Assembly (NCBI GenBank): GCA_039881145.1
Contig: JAYKKI010000038.1
Span: 6,064,501 to 6,128,500, forward strand
Length of the DNA stretch: 64,000 nt
Direction of reading: 5' to 3'
Origin: Druceiella hillmani
Lineage: Eukaryota > Arthropoda > Insecta > Lepidoptera > Hepialidae
Shown here: positions 1 through 13,029 of the stretch, one piece after another
Layout of the letters: the number at the start of each line of letters is the position of its first letter
Numbering within the stretch: position 1 is the stretch's first letter
Translations under genes and position numbers: made by a program
The notes under the pieces: generated by a model
The model's database searches: none
What the model was told of the DNA's origin: nothing
What the model saw: the letters and a program-made list of their open reading frames with translations, nothing else

Positions 1-603
1 CGTCATGATAGAGGAGTTAGAACCCGGAGTTCAATAAGTTCTATTTGAGACCCACAATGTTAATTTAAAACCAGCAGATCCTTAAGTCTCAGGGTTTAGG
101 TAGGAAGTAAACCTGCAGCATTAGGATTTTAGGACCAGAGGTTAAAATTTGTATATAATAATATTGAATTATCGTGGGACTGAACATGTGTGCAAATTTT
201 ATGAGAATTAGTTAAGCTTCGAATTTTATGAGAACCGGTTCATCTATTTCTAGTAGCTGAAAAATCGATCTTAAGATTTGAATCAACGACATACGGAATG
301 TGAAGCTAAATAAAACCGTTTAAAAACACGTTAAGGTTTCAGGTGATTTTTCAATTTTATGTTTGTAATGAAATTATTTGAATTATCAGATTTACAAATT
401 TCTATTCTAATCGTGCAGATTTTAGTGTGTGGGTTTTTAACATATAATTATCCTCGTTTGGCATTCTGTTAATCCGGATACGTTCGATGAGTAAGACTTG
501 TGTACATTTCTGCCGTTTTATTTGGTGCTTTGCCTGCCTTTCTAGTTGAATAATGTCATAGCAACAGTCTAAACGTTGCAAAAACTTTCCTGAGATTTGG
601 ATA
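1..603. other. AT-rich sequence, no gene seen
   Basis: No open frame of note, no recognisable repeat and no GC island. It is ordinary AT-rich spacer leading into the 64-bp tandem repeat. Confidence 0.6.
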
Positions 604-797
604 TTTAACCATAACCTGGGGTACTACAGACCCGTTGTACATTTTACCTGTCATACCAAATATACTGTTTAACCATAGCCTGGGGTACTACAGAACCGTT
701 GTACATTTTACCTGTCATACCAAATATACTGTTTAACCATAGCCTGGGGTACTACAGAACCGTTGTACATTTTACCTGTCATACCAAATATACTGTT
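604..797. repeat. Tandem repeat, three copies of a 64-bp unit
   Basis: Three head-to-tail copies begin at about 604, 668 and 732. Each contains AACCATAGCCTGGGGTACTA, followed by a CCGTTGTACATTTTACC segment. Copies 2 and 3 are identical as far as I can read; copy 1 differs by a few substitutions (CATAACC, CAGACCC). Such near-identity implies recent duplication. The unit has no open frame and no visible internal symmetry. It is too short an array, with no spacers, to be a CRISPR. Confidence 0.9.
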
Positions 798-3538
798 ACC
801 GGAATGTACATTCCTTCAATTTTAATTGTGGCGGATTTTTATGTGACGGATTAGAAAATATCGTCGTATCGTTCGTTCTACTGCATTTATGATAGAAGCA
901 AACTGCTTACCGCTTAATTGAATTTAGCAATTGCAGTATGTGTAGCACAGACTTCTTAAGATAGGATAGATCCAGAGAAAATTAGAAATATTTATTTAAA
1001 ACGCTTTCAATTTTAAGAATTATAATTGAACAAATTTTTTTTTCGATTTCTCTTTCTGGTAATAGCTGCTTTTTAAACTATATCCTTAATTATGATATGA
1101 ATTAGTATTTATTGCTCTCCGCCCAATTGGTTGCAATTAATTTTAAATCCAGTTTGTTTCAGAAAAGAAGACACCCTTCAGCGCTGCAGACCTGAATGAG
1201 GCAGACTTTTCTAAATAGAGGTTTACATCAATTTTTTTCCTTCAAATATACTGAAATTTTACGTTTAATTATCATAAGTTGATTGACTATTTCATCAGTA
1301 TAGTCTGTTAATTTTTTATTTAATATCAAAATCGTGTAAGTGACGACGCGTTACACCCTTCGAACTAAATAACTTAAAGTGTTTCTTGAATAGTGTTGTT
1401 TAAAAGGCGCAACAAATCGTAAGTTTGTATAAATATTATATAATACTATTTTACGATTCTCAGAGTCTTCGTGAAATGACGTACTTTTTTAAGTAATTTC
1501 TAATTTTTGATCTTATGGTGATGTCTAACGATGATTTTATTATATCTAACATTAGTAAAAAAATGTGACAAACTATAATCAGGCAAGGAACGCCTGATGT
1601 TGGAATCTAAAACTCGGATAGATCGCGACACTAATTGCCAGTGAATAGTTAAAATCTAGTTCTAAATCCTGTGTTTCTTGATTCACTAGCTAGAAGCCCG
1701 GCTTTGCTCGGTCGTTTTCGAACTTTCATATCTAAACTCGCTTAATATTAGTTTTTAGGGGATAGAGAGTAAATGTCCATTGACTAAAAATCATTTGAAA
1801 ATTTTAAAGTTTTTAAATTATTGAATTTTATAGATGTAAAGTTTAAGTTCTGATGTGATTGCTTTAATGTCTATAAATTCTCCTATCTATTATGATATTC
1901 AATGAATACTGACTTAAATACAATAATTTTTCTTACAGTCTATATCTTTGTAGCTAAAAATCGGTTTAATTAATTTTATTAAAAACTACGTTAAATATGA
2001 AGATATCCGACATTTTATTTGCGCTTCACCATTTTATAAGCAAATTTCTTTGTGAGAATACTCGTTACACCTTACGGTAGCCTTCCATGGACGCACCGCA
2101 CCGTTTTAAGGTTTATATTTGATATGTATTACTAACAAACATTGCCTGATTTTAGTTTTGAAAAGCTATGATACTGGAGGTCTTTTTAAATTAATCTAAA
2201 GTATAATTACTCTTAGAAGTGAAGTTAAATTAATCGGCAATTCATTTCTGTAGTCAGTGATGTGAATGTAACGTGTGTCTTAATCCCGCAATTCGCTTTT
2301 TGAAGTCGAAGACTGCAGGTTGCGTTACCACCATATTCTATTAATGCAAACATATCAGTCTATGTATTGATAGCTTTGGTTATTTATCATTGGCTTTATC
2401 ATTGGGTTTTTGCTTACAAATTTAGCTGTGTAATTATTATCACCAATATATAAAAAATCTAAGCCAACCAAAAAATTTAAAAAAATTAGACTATGCCGTA
2501 ATATAAAACTATTAAATAGACTGTGATCGAAGGTATTTTAGACAAATTATCGAATGAGTTAGAGACAAGAAATAAAGAATGTGCTATAAGTTTCAACATT
2601 CTTGAAAACTTCAACTTACGAAAAGTTTAAAAAGTTAATTTAATCTACTCAATTAAAGTCGCAATGACGAATAACAAATTAAAATATATGGACGTACATT
2701 TATTCAAAATAGCTGTTGCCGTCATCTTAATAATTTAAATTACTATCCTTTTAATTTTTCATAGGTCATTCGATCAATGAGTGCGACTGACAAATTTTAA
2801 TTACTTAAAACGAACTTTAAGCATTTATTTTGTTAGCGACATGACGTCGAAAATAAAACATAAAGCGAGAAAACTCCGCTCCGGCACGAGAGCTAATGCT
2901 GTCACATTTGGAAACAAAATTGTACATTTTTTCCGACTTGCCATGAGAAAAAAAACTGACTTGGCCCGCCCGACCCGTGTTCACTGCGCCTGAAAAAGCA
3001 AAGATTTATTTGCATCCTCCCAAACGACCGGAGACACTTTATCTACGAGCAGTTGCCGTTATATGCGGTGAGCATCTGATTATGTAACTTTAAGGGCTGG
3101 TTTGATACGCGACTGGTACTGAACAAAGCCAGAGGATATTGTTATAAACGGCCTCTGTAAGAGGATGTGTTTATAGTTAAAGAATATTTTATTACAGAGC
3201 CACAAGTATATCGGAAATAGGAAAATTCCTGTTTTAGAATTATTTGAGTTTCGATGCTATAGTAAATTTATTTCACTCGAATAAAAATGTTCCTTTCTCG
3301 GTTTTGATATTAGCACATTTTTTTAATTTGGGATGATAGCATCGGATATTATTATATCGGTGTTTTCCTATCACTATTGTTTTAGCCCCGAATGTATGGT
3401 AAATTTAAATTAAGTACAAGCTTTAAGTGTGTTACAAATATTCATTTATTTGGTATTAAATATTTAGTTATTTGTCAGTGCCAAGTTATAAAAAAAATTA
3501 CACAAGATTATGTTCCATTGCAAACAGTTATTTTTCAA
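798..3538. other. AT-rich intergenic or intronic stretch
   Basis: No gene is supported. A 70-codon frame at 2781-2993 has a basic, unremarkable translation and is probably chance. A short GCCCGGCTTTGCTCGG segment near 1696 resembles a motif often found in insect transposon tails, but it is too short to assign. Confidence 0.5.
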
Positions 3539-3625
3539 TTCCTATACACACACGCATACACACACACACACACATATGTATATATACACATATATATGAA
3601 TATATACGACTATATATATATAGAT
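3539..3625. repeat. Compound CA/TA microsatellite
   Basis: CA-rich dinucleotide runs pass into imperfect TA runs. The 87-codon frame across it (3392-3655) is the low-complexity translation of this repeat, not a gene. Confidence 0.85.
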
Positions 3626-3884
3626 TTTTCCTTGGATTTTTTTGAATGTTGTTAATATTAAATTAGCCTGGAATTGCCAAGGTAGATTACATTTATTTTA
3701 TTGAACTCTACCCGACGAGTTTAAAATATTTTTTTTATTTATAGTTTGATGAACATTATATTTAAAGTAAAATAATTGTTTAATTAGTGTAAAAAATGCA
3801 TAGCTTTATTAATGTACATCTATAGATTTGTAATTCAAAGCGAATAAAAAAAGGAAGTTGTAGTCGCTTCTAGGTATTAAATCT

Positions 3885-4320
3885 GGCAGCGCGCGTCTTA
3901 TTTTCATCAACTTGATCGAAGTGAGGAATCCAAAGAGTTCCCACTGAACATCGATAAATCTAAAAGCCAATTAACTCGATTTAAACTGGCAATTATGAAG
4001 ATGCAAATGGGGACAGCCGCGGCGAGCAGAGTGCCGCTTGCGAATCCATCTTCAAGTTTTAATGAGTTGTCGCAGTATTGAAATGTGGATTGCGGTGACA
4101 GGCGTGCCACGTCGAGTGGGGACATGTGTGCGCCGCGCAACATTTCCATAGAGATTGTGGATGGCGCTGACACGTCGTTTTACGCGCGGTCGCCTCGCGG
4201 AGCCGCTTTACCGCGAGGGACGATTCCGTCCGCTAGGTTGCTCCGCGCCCGCCCTCGCAACGCGCGCGCCGATTGTTTCGTACCGGGCGAGTAAGTCTCT
4301 CTCTGTTTCGGATGCCAATA
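3885..4320. other. GC/CpG-rich island, candidate regulatory element
   Basis: An abrupt rise in GC and CpG against AT-rich flanks, with dense CpG around 4180-4270 (GCGCGCGCC, CCGCGAGGGA, CTCCGCGCCCGCCC). Several overlapping short frames on both strands reflect lack of stops in GC-rich DNA. No codon pattern, splice context or known protein motif is visible. A promoter CpG cluster or conserved enhancer is possible. Function is inferred only. Confidence 0.4.
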
Positions 4321-5839
4321 TCTACCTGCGATTTGAACTTATGGCCGATTCGTTAGCGCACATCCAAAGAACCTAATTTATTGTCTACCGAAGTTTATAT
4401 TGAATTTCGTTTCAAACCGTTTCCTATATTTGTTAGGAGACGAGGGTATTTTTTATTGAAATAAATTTAAACGGAGTAAATTTAACATTATATTAGTATT
4501 AAACATGTTTAACATTACATTAATATTAATATCTGTAAGGATAGAGACAAACAATTAGTAGTGACGTACTATTCCTCGAAGAGAATCATTTTTCTTCAAA
4601 ATGTTTATTGGTAAATAATTTTACGACTGTTTTTTGTAAGTAAACGTTCATCCTAGTCCCTACTTTAGACTATGATACACACTTCACCGTAAATTCAGGT
4701 GCGCTCTTGGATTTATGTAACTATTTGAGAATCGTTTTAATTTGAGATAAGTTTCTTTTCTTGTTTACCTTATTAATATAATAGATATTTTATTTTCGTA
4801 AATTTTACAGTGAATACTCATATAAATAGGCCATCAATATATTTCCATGTGAAATTCTCAACAAATACAATAATTTGCCGCTCCGTCCCGCCGCGACTAA
4901 TTAAATTGTTCATTGTAAACGAAATTAGAATAGTTGTTTGTTACTTGCATAACTGCAGATAGCAGCTGCTGTACTCAGTAGCTAAACACGACGGCCACAT
5001 ATTGCTGTTGTCATTACCCGATGAACGTTGTAAAAGGTGACCATTTTGAAGTTTGGATTGGCAATTTTGAACGCTCATTTTTTGAACTTTGGATTGAAAC
5101 TTTGGGATGTGACGTTTTATTTGAACACCTCCTTTTACGCAGAAATAATATAAAAGCGTTATGAAATTTAATATAAAATTTTGTGTGAATAGTTTTATTA
5201 CGTCATTTGATTTTATTATCATTTAATAACCTTTTAAAAGACCAGTTAATAATATTGCTTGTCTTCTATATTAGGAACGTAATCTCTTAATTTAGAATAA
5301 TGATCTAATCGTAACATATTTGGGTATTATATAAGGCTGCTTGCAAATTTGAGAAAATTATAGTTTCTGTCATAAATTTCTTTATTATTTCTTTTAATAA
5401 AGAGCTTTTATGACGCGTATATTTGAATGATTATATCCTTCTTGTAACTATAACATTCATAACTGAAATATATATAATAACTTGAAACTAGACCGAGTTT
5501 AATCAAGTGAATAAAACGTTGTAAGGAGAATGGGAGAAAATACCATATTATACAGACTAAATATTAAGATGTCATAATCTCTTTGCCTGGTCACCAATTT
5601 CATACGCTAAATGAAGCAATTTGATATGGCAAATAATAATTAAAGCAATATGAAGTATTCTTAAATATACAACGTTTATAAACATTAGTTTCCATACATT
5701 CGATTCGCTACGGTTCATAAAATTAAATTTATAATCTTTGTACTTAATATTGTTTAGAAGACGTGTTACATTGAAAAGCGGAAATCGCACAAAAACTTGT
5801 GATTAGTTACAAATCAAGCCCACATTTAAACAAACCTCA
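4321..5839. other. AT-rich spacer, nothing recognised
   Basis: Short frames at 4941-5222 and 5572-5790 (minus) have low-complexity, Lys/Asn/Ile-rich translations with no recognisable motif. No repeat structure stands out. Confidence 0.5.
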
Positions 5840-6700
5840 ACCATTACGAATGCAGCGCCGCCATGCGGAACTCAACAACTTCACTGCACTCGCTTGATTA
5901 ACTTCGCTCAGAATATCCGAATGGTTAATATGACCAAGTCAACTATTTTCTTTGCATTGAAGTGATAACGATAAACAACGAAACACAATTATATTAACAA
6001 AAGCCACGTCTCATTAGGAGGTAATTAATTGTTTGCAAACGTGATATTTGATCGTTACTAATGAACGGATTTAATTTCACTGCGTGAAAATAAAAATTGC
6101 ATCACAACACGTCACCACCTGCACCAATAGTGAACTAAATCACAGTCATTAACGACACGCGTTCGAGGCGTTTCGCGTCTTCGAACCGAGATGCCACCGA
6201 GCGGTTAATAAATAATCGTCAAGCAATTACCGATGATTTTAATGAGCAGAGCTCGTGACCTGTCGCGACGTGATCGCCGAATGAGAGTTGCCGACATGTT
6301 GTAACTGAATTTTATACTCCAAGTGATGGTGGCACCAAGTTTGCCTCCTTCAAATTCGTTATGCATACAGCAGGAAGGGCTGTTGAATACCGTTCGCTTT
6401 ATACTCGCTCGCTCGCATTTATTTATGAACGGGCAAAGTTCCGGCTGGCCGCTGTGTGGGTTACTATTCCATATTACATTAAATACCCATACAGTGAAAC
6501 AATGCACGGCGACGCGGGAAAAAGGCCTTTTTATATATTCAAGTTTAGGAGTCTGAAGCTCATCTGCAAGTCGTATTATGGACCTAATTAACAAGTTAAT
6601 ATGGACAATCGTTCGGCAGCGGCGGCGGCGTCGGCTGTTGGGCGGATTCCTTTTTCATTTTCATTCAATATCCAATCGGCAGGGTTGCTTTTTTTTCCAC
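5840..6700. other. GC-rich islands with homeodomain-like AT motifs
   Basis: Two adjoining islands (about 5845-5900 and 6120-6690). They contain GCAGCGCCGCCATGCGG, a GGC-type trinucleotide run at about 6616-6640, and ATTTATTTATGAAC near 6417 on the far side of a GCTCGCTCGC block. CATTTATGAAC recurs at about 6716. The 129-codon minus frame at 6205-6594 overlaps two plus frames and has no known motif, so I treat it as chance. The arrangement suggests an enhancer or conserved non-coding element. Confidence 0.4.
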
Positions 6701-7264
6701 ATAAGATTGGCTGCTCATTTATGAACAGGTCAATATTTTTGTAACTAAATTGTTATTTATTTAAATTAATGAATTATAATATGTATCCATATATGCAAAA
6801 TTGTAAAGGAAACAGTTGACTTGGTTAAGCATACATAGTTATTAAAGACAATTATATTTCAGGAAATATAGGAGCTTGTAAACTTAACAATATTTAACAT
6901 AAAGAATAGGAGAATAGACGTTTAACTGGCGGATTTGTGTGTCGGTTATGACGTGATTTAGTTTTATTCAAAAATACGTTTATCCGTGTATGATCGTGAC
7001 ACTTGATTTAGATTAGATTAAATGTATTTAAATAAGTTAAATATACTCATTTATTATATTAAGAGGATGCAAATGACTTGCATTAATAGTCTGTACCCAT
7101 TTAGATGCATGTCATGTACACTTGCAAATTTCTTTTACATTTAATAATTTAAAGTATTATTTCAAACCATAGAGTTTAACAATTTATGTTTTAACTATTA
7201 TTAATGTTTTATTACCGTTGATAGTAATATTATCGTTGTAATAATTGTGAGATTTGTTTAGTAA
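6701..7264. other. AT-rich spacer
   Basis: No gene, repeat or island seen. Confidence 0.55.
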
Positions 7265-7550
7265 TAACAGTATTTTAGAGGCGAAATGAGCCAAAATTCA
7301 TTTAACTCCATAGCCACAGCTGGCGGTGACTTCGCCACGAGTCGGCCCTGGCTGTGGCAAGCTGCGGTTGGGCGATCACCAAGTATAATGACGCGAGACG
7401 CTCGTCATACATATTTCATAGCCGCCCGCCCGCGCCCGACCGCCGCCCACCCGTTGGACTGGCTGCCAGCTGGGTTGCGGAGTTGGGGCTGATGCTTCAG
7501 CGAGCGTTGGAAGGTGTTAGGCAAGTGTCTGGGCATGTGCAAGATTGAGA
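7265..7550. other. GC-rich island
   Basis: A pyrimidine-rich block of CpGs (about 7421-7455, repeated GCCCGCC and CGCCGCCC) follows a CCACAGCTGG / GGCTGTGG imperfect inverted pair at about 7313-7356. Two overlapping plus frames (7286-7492, 7354-7548) carry no known motif. Candidate regulatory DNA. Confidence 0.4.
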
Positions 7551-7681
7551 AGTGTTTAAAACGAACAATTAGTCATAGCTGATAAGGTAGAATTTGGTCA
7601 AAAATGGAGTGCTGATAAAGATTTCTCCAAAGTATTTATTAATGGACCTAATAGTAAGATATAGTTATACACCTACACATG

Positions 7682-7685
7682 TATG

Positions 7686-7725
<40 letters not shown>

Positions 7726-7735
7726 TTATGCAACA
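7682..7735. repeat. TA microsatellite
   Basis: GTATGTATGT followed by an uninterrupted TA run and ACACATATAT. Confidence 0.9.
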
Positions 7736-10559
7736 TAGAGTAATACGTTTTGAAACCTTTAACTATATCTTTTTAACGATTAATCCTTATAACACAAGTT
7801 TTAACCATTTTGATTTTTTGTGTATTACGCAAAACGATCAGTTTAATTGTTAAAGTACTATATTTTTTCCTTTATCAAACGCAATTATTTTCTTGTTTTC
7901 CGCTACATTTTCTCTTGTTAGTGGTACTTTCATCGAAAATATGTGAAGAGTATGCACCTATCTATGTCACGTAATTTATTGAATTTCTTATGAACAATTT
8001 GCTGTAAAATCATCTGTTCATAGATAGACGTAGCTTAGAAACAATGAATGTTTAAACAAAGGTTTTTAAACCGCGTGTTTTAAACACTGCTAAAAACGCG
8101 AACTAAATAAAATACGTTTGAAATTAAAGTGATTTATTCGTTTTACACAGATTAAAATATTATTTACGATGTTGTAATCTATTTAAAATTAATAAAATAC
8201 TTTACATATCAAATGTGACATTTGATTTTTTTTGTAATACAATTTTTTAATAATTTTATTCATGCATACTTAATTTTATATGCAAATAGATTGAATCCTA
8301 GAAACGAGACACGAAAGCAAATTCCCAGCTCAGAATAACCAAACACAGAATTTAATTAACACAAATTTGAGATTGTAACACTTTGTCTTGGAATCCCTTC
8401 TATCATATATGATTTGAAATATATAGCTTAATGTAGGTAGGTGTGAAATTTAAATTAACTAATTTTGCAGTTATATTTATTTTATTATAAACGAATAATT
8501 TGCTTACTAGAAAGGGTAAGACCTGACCACCAAAAATTGATTACAATGATAATAAAATTACAATAAAATTGTATTTATTCCTGTTCAAATGTTGAAAATT
8601 AGAGACCAATTTTGCAGCCTTTTCGGTATCTATTCTTTTTCGCATATAAGAATGAATAAAACAGTTGAATGTAACTGAATTATTAAGTCTAGAATTTTGA
8701 GTGAATTTGTGACTTTAATGATAGCTAATATTCCACAGCATTGACAGGTTTCATGGCGGTGGTGTAGGTCTGTGGTAATCATGTATTTCATGATATCAAA
8801 TTTCGAAGTAAGTTGAAGATTCCGAATTTACTAGATATTTATCCCTATATTTTATATGCAGTAAATTGGTTGCGTAGTGAACAGATGTCATTACCATTTC
8901 AACATTTTTTTGGTATTTTGTTGATTACTCAGCTTCTTTGAATTTTACAAAAATTTGTATACTTAAAGTACTTCATCACAGACTTCACATCGTCAGTACT
9001 TTCAGTGACATACAGATTATGCATTACTCATATGTATTAATATACCGCCTTGTCTGTGATGAAATTTCAAACTGATATTGTTCACATTTTTTATTCGATG
9101 CAGTAGCAATGTTTACAAGATAATCTTTCTGTAGCTTACGGATTCGGTATCTATTGTACATATTATATAAATTCTCTTCTTTAAAACTTCAGAGCCGTAA
9201 ACACTTACGAAGAAATAATTTCGTATACTGCTCTATCAATCGAGTGACGTGTTGAGTACTTTCCCTTTTAATTCATCTCCTAGTTTTTGGTGACTTCAGT
9301 TGTAGATTTTATCCAACAGTTGAGCAGCAATCTACTTTCAATTGAATTATTGATATCCTACATGGAACATTTCGACAGGTTTCATTTAATTCTTCATACT
9401 TATTTGTTTGTGGTATATATGTACCATAATAATCATAAATCAAATTTCTTTTTGTCACCTGGTTTGGTCACTAAAAAGAGTTTTTCCATTAATGCGCCAT
9501 CGTGGGGACCTGAAAATATGAAAAACTCTAGTTAACATGTTGCGCGGAAAATTCTCCACAAAAATATTACTCTGATTGTGAAGTAAAGCATACAGAGTTG
9601 AATTTTCATTCATAAACGATTTAGTTCCAAAAATTATTTAGCTTATAAATCAATACCCAATTTTTGCCCAACCAGCAATCAGATTCCAAACTTTTGATAT
9701 GAAATTCAGCGTGATAATATACGTTAAATTGTAAAAAATTAAATACATTTTTTTAGATAAAATAGGTAGATTCTTCTTGATTAAATCGCAATTTACTTAT
9801 AATTTTTATCTACATTTCTCACTATGTGATCATAAATAAATTTTATGCGGACGAAGTCGCGAGTAACAACTAGTTCATTATAATTTGTGCACAAAATGAA
9901 GACAGTAGGTGAAGCGCATTCCATAACAACTTGTTATGTTCATAATTGACGTACGAAATTCGAGTAAAATCCTTAAAACTGTTGTCAACAAATGAAGTTT
10001 GTGTCAAATGGTACTGAGGACAACGTGTAATTTTTTTGACGTAAACATTTTGTTCTTGGCATAAAGTAAGGTGTGAGTTTTTTAAACACCTACATGATAT
10101 TATTTAGATTTTTCGGAACAGCATGCGTTTTCTTTTTTCTTGGTTGTAGAGCTTCGCCTACTTTTCTAATGTACATTGATGTAGCTATGTAGGTTTACAT
10201 AAAAACCGCCTCTAATCGTTTATGGTATTTCGAACTTGTTGTAAATTATGTCTGCTACCTCAACGAATGTTTGCACTGACCCGTGATTTAAGACATAATA
10301 ACTAGACCGTTTACTCGCCTGTATATTAATAAAATGGGACAAGGTGTGTGGACGTTGTCGCGTTCGTCGGTACTTGTTTTAGAGTAAATAACGTTGACTA
10401 GACGTAGAATGTATTTATTTTGTGTGACATATCATTTTAGCAATTCCCATGTATAGCGAGTCTTGTATAGTGACAGTACCTTAGGTTGTGAGAAATTTTC
10501 AACTTATGATAAACCAATAGCTATAAAAAAAACAAAAAACGTCACATAATAAAATCGAA
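7736..10559. other. AT-rich stretch with one spaced inverted repeat
   Basis: No gene is supported. The 82-codon frame at 9287-9535 has no recognised motif. A 12-bp perfect inverted repeat (TTCATCACAGAC at 8972-8983, its complement at 9052-9063) encloses about 68 bp. Otherwise unremarkable. Confidence 0.5.
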
Positions 10560-11120
10560 AAGGTTAATATTAAGCACGCCCGACGACATGAATCATTTAA
10601 TGTTCTCTGTCGATATTTGTTTATGCAAAAAGAATTATTATTCGACTTCCAATCGTTCGGAGACGCCATTCAATTGTTTCCCTTACGTTCTATTTTGATT
10701 CGAAACACACCGTCTGAAATGCAACAAATAAATTCATTCCTTGCTTTTTAGTCGTCAACCTAATTCAGATGACGCGTCATATTGTAATGGGCGGCAGATT
10801 ATTTATGAGCCGCCCGCGTAGGCATCGTGACGGTATCGGTCCACGGACGACGACACCTTTTTTGTGCATATAAAATGAGCAGTTTCTTTGATCCAAACGA
10901 TGTTATTTAAAGTTAAGATATTCTCCAAGCACGACAAACATTCTCGTTTTAAACTTCGCCGCTCGACGAGCCGATGTTGTGTTTTTGAATTTTAATACGC
11001 AGAGGTAACAAGTTGTCGGCGTCAAAGGATCTAAGTTGGTTACGGCACTTTGTCGGTAATCAGAGCGACCCTCAAAGGACGCCGGCCGCGGTCAAAGTGG
11101 CCTGGGAGATGGGTCTTGGA
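10560..11120. other. GC-rich island with symmetric GC arms around TTTATGA
   Basis: The island has CpG-rich blocks at 10790-10855 and 11040-11110. GGGCGGC (10789-10795) and GCCGCCC (10809-10815) form a perfect inverted repeat around AGATTATTTATGA. Such a TTTATGA core resembles posterior Hox or Caudal-type binding sites. The regulatory role is inferred. Confidence 0.4.
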
Positions 11121-12366
11121 CGAAACATATAAATTACTCAATTAAAGTGAACCAAACGTAAGTGATGTTAGAAAAGTAACTACTTGCGTGCGTAGGACGT
11201 TTTACCTATTCTCAAATCTGTTTAACGACGGTATCAAATAAATATTTTCTCTTTATGAAGGACCTTTCTTTTTTGAAATGGTATTTAAATTAAAATTCAG
11301 CTTTGGAATTAAACAGAAAAATATTTTTTTCGCATTCGGGATTATTAACTATTTACTTAGAGTAATGCTCTTTTTCTATTACAACTGGGCAGAGCACAAA
11401 TTAAATGCTAATTCAATTTTTTACTTATCGACCAAGTTTTCGTAGATCTTTTGGTATGTAAAAGGCGTCCATCAGGCTCCCATTACTAATTGAAAATTAT
11501 TTGCAAATAATTATTTGTCTTTAATTATTAGTGTTCATAATTGGATTACAATTATAATTGTGAACACTTCTAAACAATTTTATTGCATTTCTCTGGGTTG
11601 CTTGTTGGTGGCTGCTGCATCGCCCCGCACCTCCTGCAACCTCCTGACGGTTTGCTGGAAGAGCGTCCCCGCGGGAATCGGGTCAGAGTCTATCGAGCTC
11701 TGTGGTCCGGTGAACTCGAACTCTCGATAGAATTAGCGATGCAAATGACGTTACGTACACGTACGGCGTATCGAGCGGTTTTCGCTAATTTATTTTCATA
11801 GTTATTGAAGGGTTGTTATAAAATAACCGACTCGATGTTTTTTTTGTCTTTCTACCTTAAGTTTGTTCACTGCAGATATTTGAAGTGAAATAATATATAA
11901 ATTGCGATAATTAATTTTACATTACATCGTAAAATAAAAACGTCGTATACTGGGTACAGGATATTAGCATTCGCGTTGAGTAACATTAATTGAAGGTTAA
12001 TAATATTATAAATTCACACAAATGTCATTTTTTTAAAAATAATTTTGAAAATTTCTAACTATACACAAACATTTCATGATAAGATTTTTTTGTCTTTTTA
12101 AAATTTGCAGAATACAACTGTATTACGTAACATTTTATTGAATAACAATGTTGGTATGGCCGAAAAGACTACAGCATTTTTGACAATTTTTGCGAGTTGA
12201 CATTATTGTTTATCGGCGTCCAATTATCAAATAAGTAAAATATTTTCACTACAAACATACGTATACACATTAATGTTGAGAACTGACTATCCAAAATGTC
12301 ACAAAGCATATATTATGTACTATGAAATAAACAATTAGGCAACTATTTTCATTAATTTTTGAATTA
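11121..12366. other. AT-rich spacer with a small GC island at 11595-11780
   Basis: The small island carries GAGCGTCCCCGCGGGAATCG and a TATCGAGCTC / CTCGATAG pair. The two plus frames through it (11515-11730, 11583-11801) have no recognised motif. The rest is plain AT-rich sequence. Confidence 0.45.
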
Positions 12367-12439
12367 GGGCCACATCAGATGTAGAAATCTCTACAAAAAA
12401 TTGTATCAGTTCGCGGAGTCTCGTCAACTGATGTGGCCC
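12367..12439. repeat. Inverted repeat with 12-bp perfect arms
   Basis: GGGCCACATCAG (12367-12378) and CTGATGTGGCCC (12428-12439) can pair across a 49-nt loop that itself holds GTAG..CTAC. It directly abuts the following GC island. Confidence 0.7.
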
Positions 12440-12690
12440 ATTAAAGGCAGCAGTTAGTGTTCACAGAGCAGCAATATCGTAATGCAGGCGTGTGTATGTG
12501 CGGCGCGCACTGCGCACAGCCCCGCGTAATTAATGAGGAGACGCTTCTTCGACCGACTGGCGCCGACTCGACATTAACATTTTTATGACAACATGAGGTG
12601 GACGAGCGGAGAGCGATAAAGGAACCTCTCTGAAGAGGGCGATTTCTCCCCGCGCGAGTCGCCCGATTTTCCACTCTCACGCTTCTTTTC
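12440..12690. other. GC-rich island
   Basis: Contains GCGGCGCGCACTGCGCACAG, TAATTAATGAGGAGACG, TTTTTATGACAACATG and CCCCGCGCGAGTCGCCCG. The 79-codon minus frame across it shows no motif. The mix of homeodomain-type AT sites and CpG blocks suggests a regulatory element. Confidence 0.4.
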
Positions 12691-13029
12691 CCTTTTGTTT
12701 GGCGCGTCTTTTGTTGTTGTTTAGTTCTGGTAGCGAAATGTCATATCTACGTGGGTGAGACGTGACGTGAACGGAAGTAATCGCGTGTTTCGTGCATACA
12801 GTATTTTGAAAATATTTGAAGGCAGAAATGTATTTTTGTAAATTATGTATAGCTTCATTTGTACGTTTAACTTCTTTGATTTGAAATCAGTTTTATGCAA
12901 GTAGTAACGTTTGCTCCTATTCACATATAGCCAACAACATATAGATCGATATATGAGTTAAATGTTGTCAAATTGGGAGTACAAATATATAAAATAAATT
13001 ATTTAGAACATCAGAGTTGAAGTTGCCAC
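12691..13029. other. AT-rich spacer
   Basis: Nothing recognised; the minus frame at 12721-12924 looks like chance. Confidence 0.5.

Noticed and set aside
604..797. Regular repeats as a possible CRISPR array
   Set aside because: There are no spacers, the units are head-to-tail, and the genome is eukaryotic.
1690..1790. GCCCGGCTTTGCTCGG phrase, suggestive of an insect transposon tail
   Set aside because: Too short, with no defined ends or second copy in the window.
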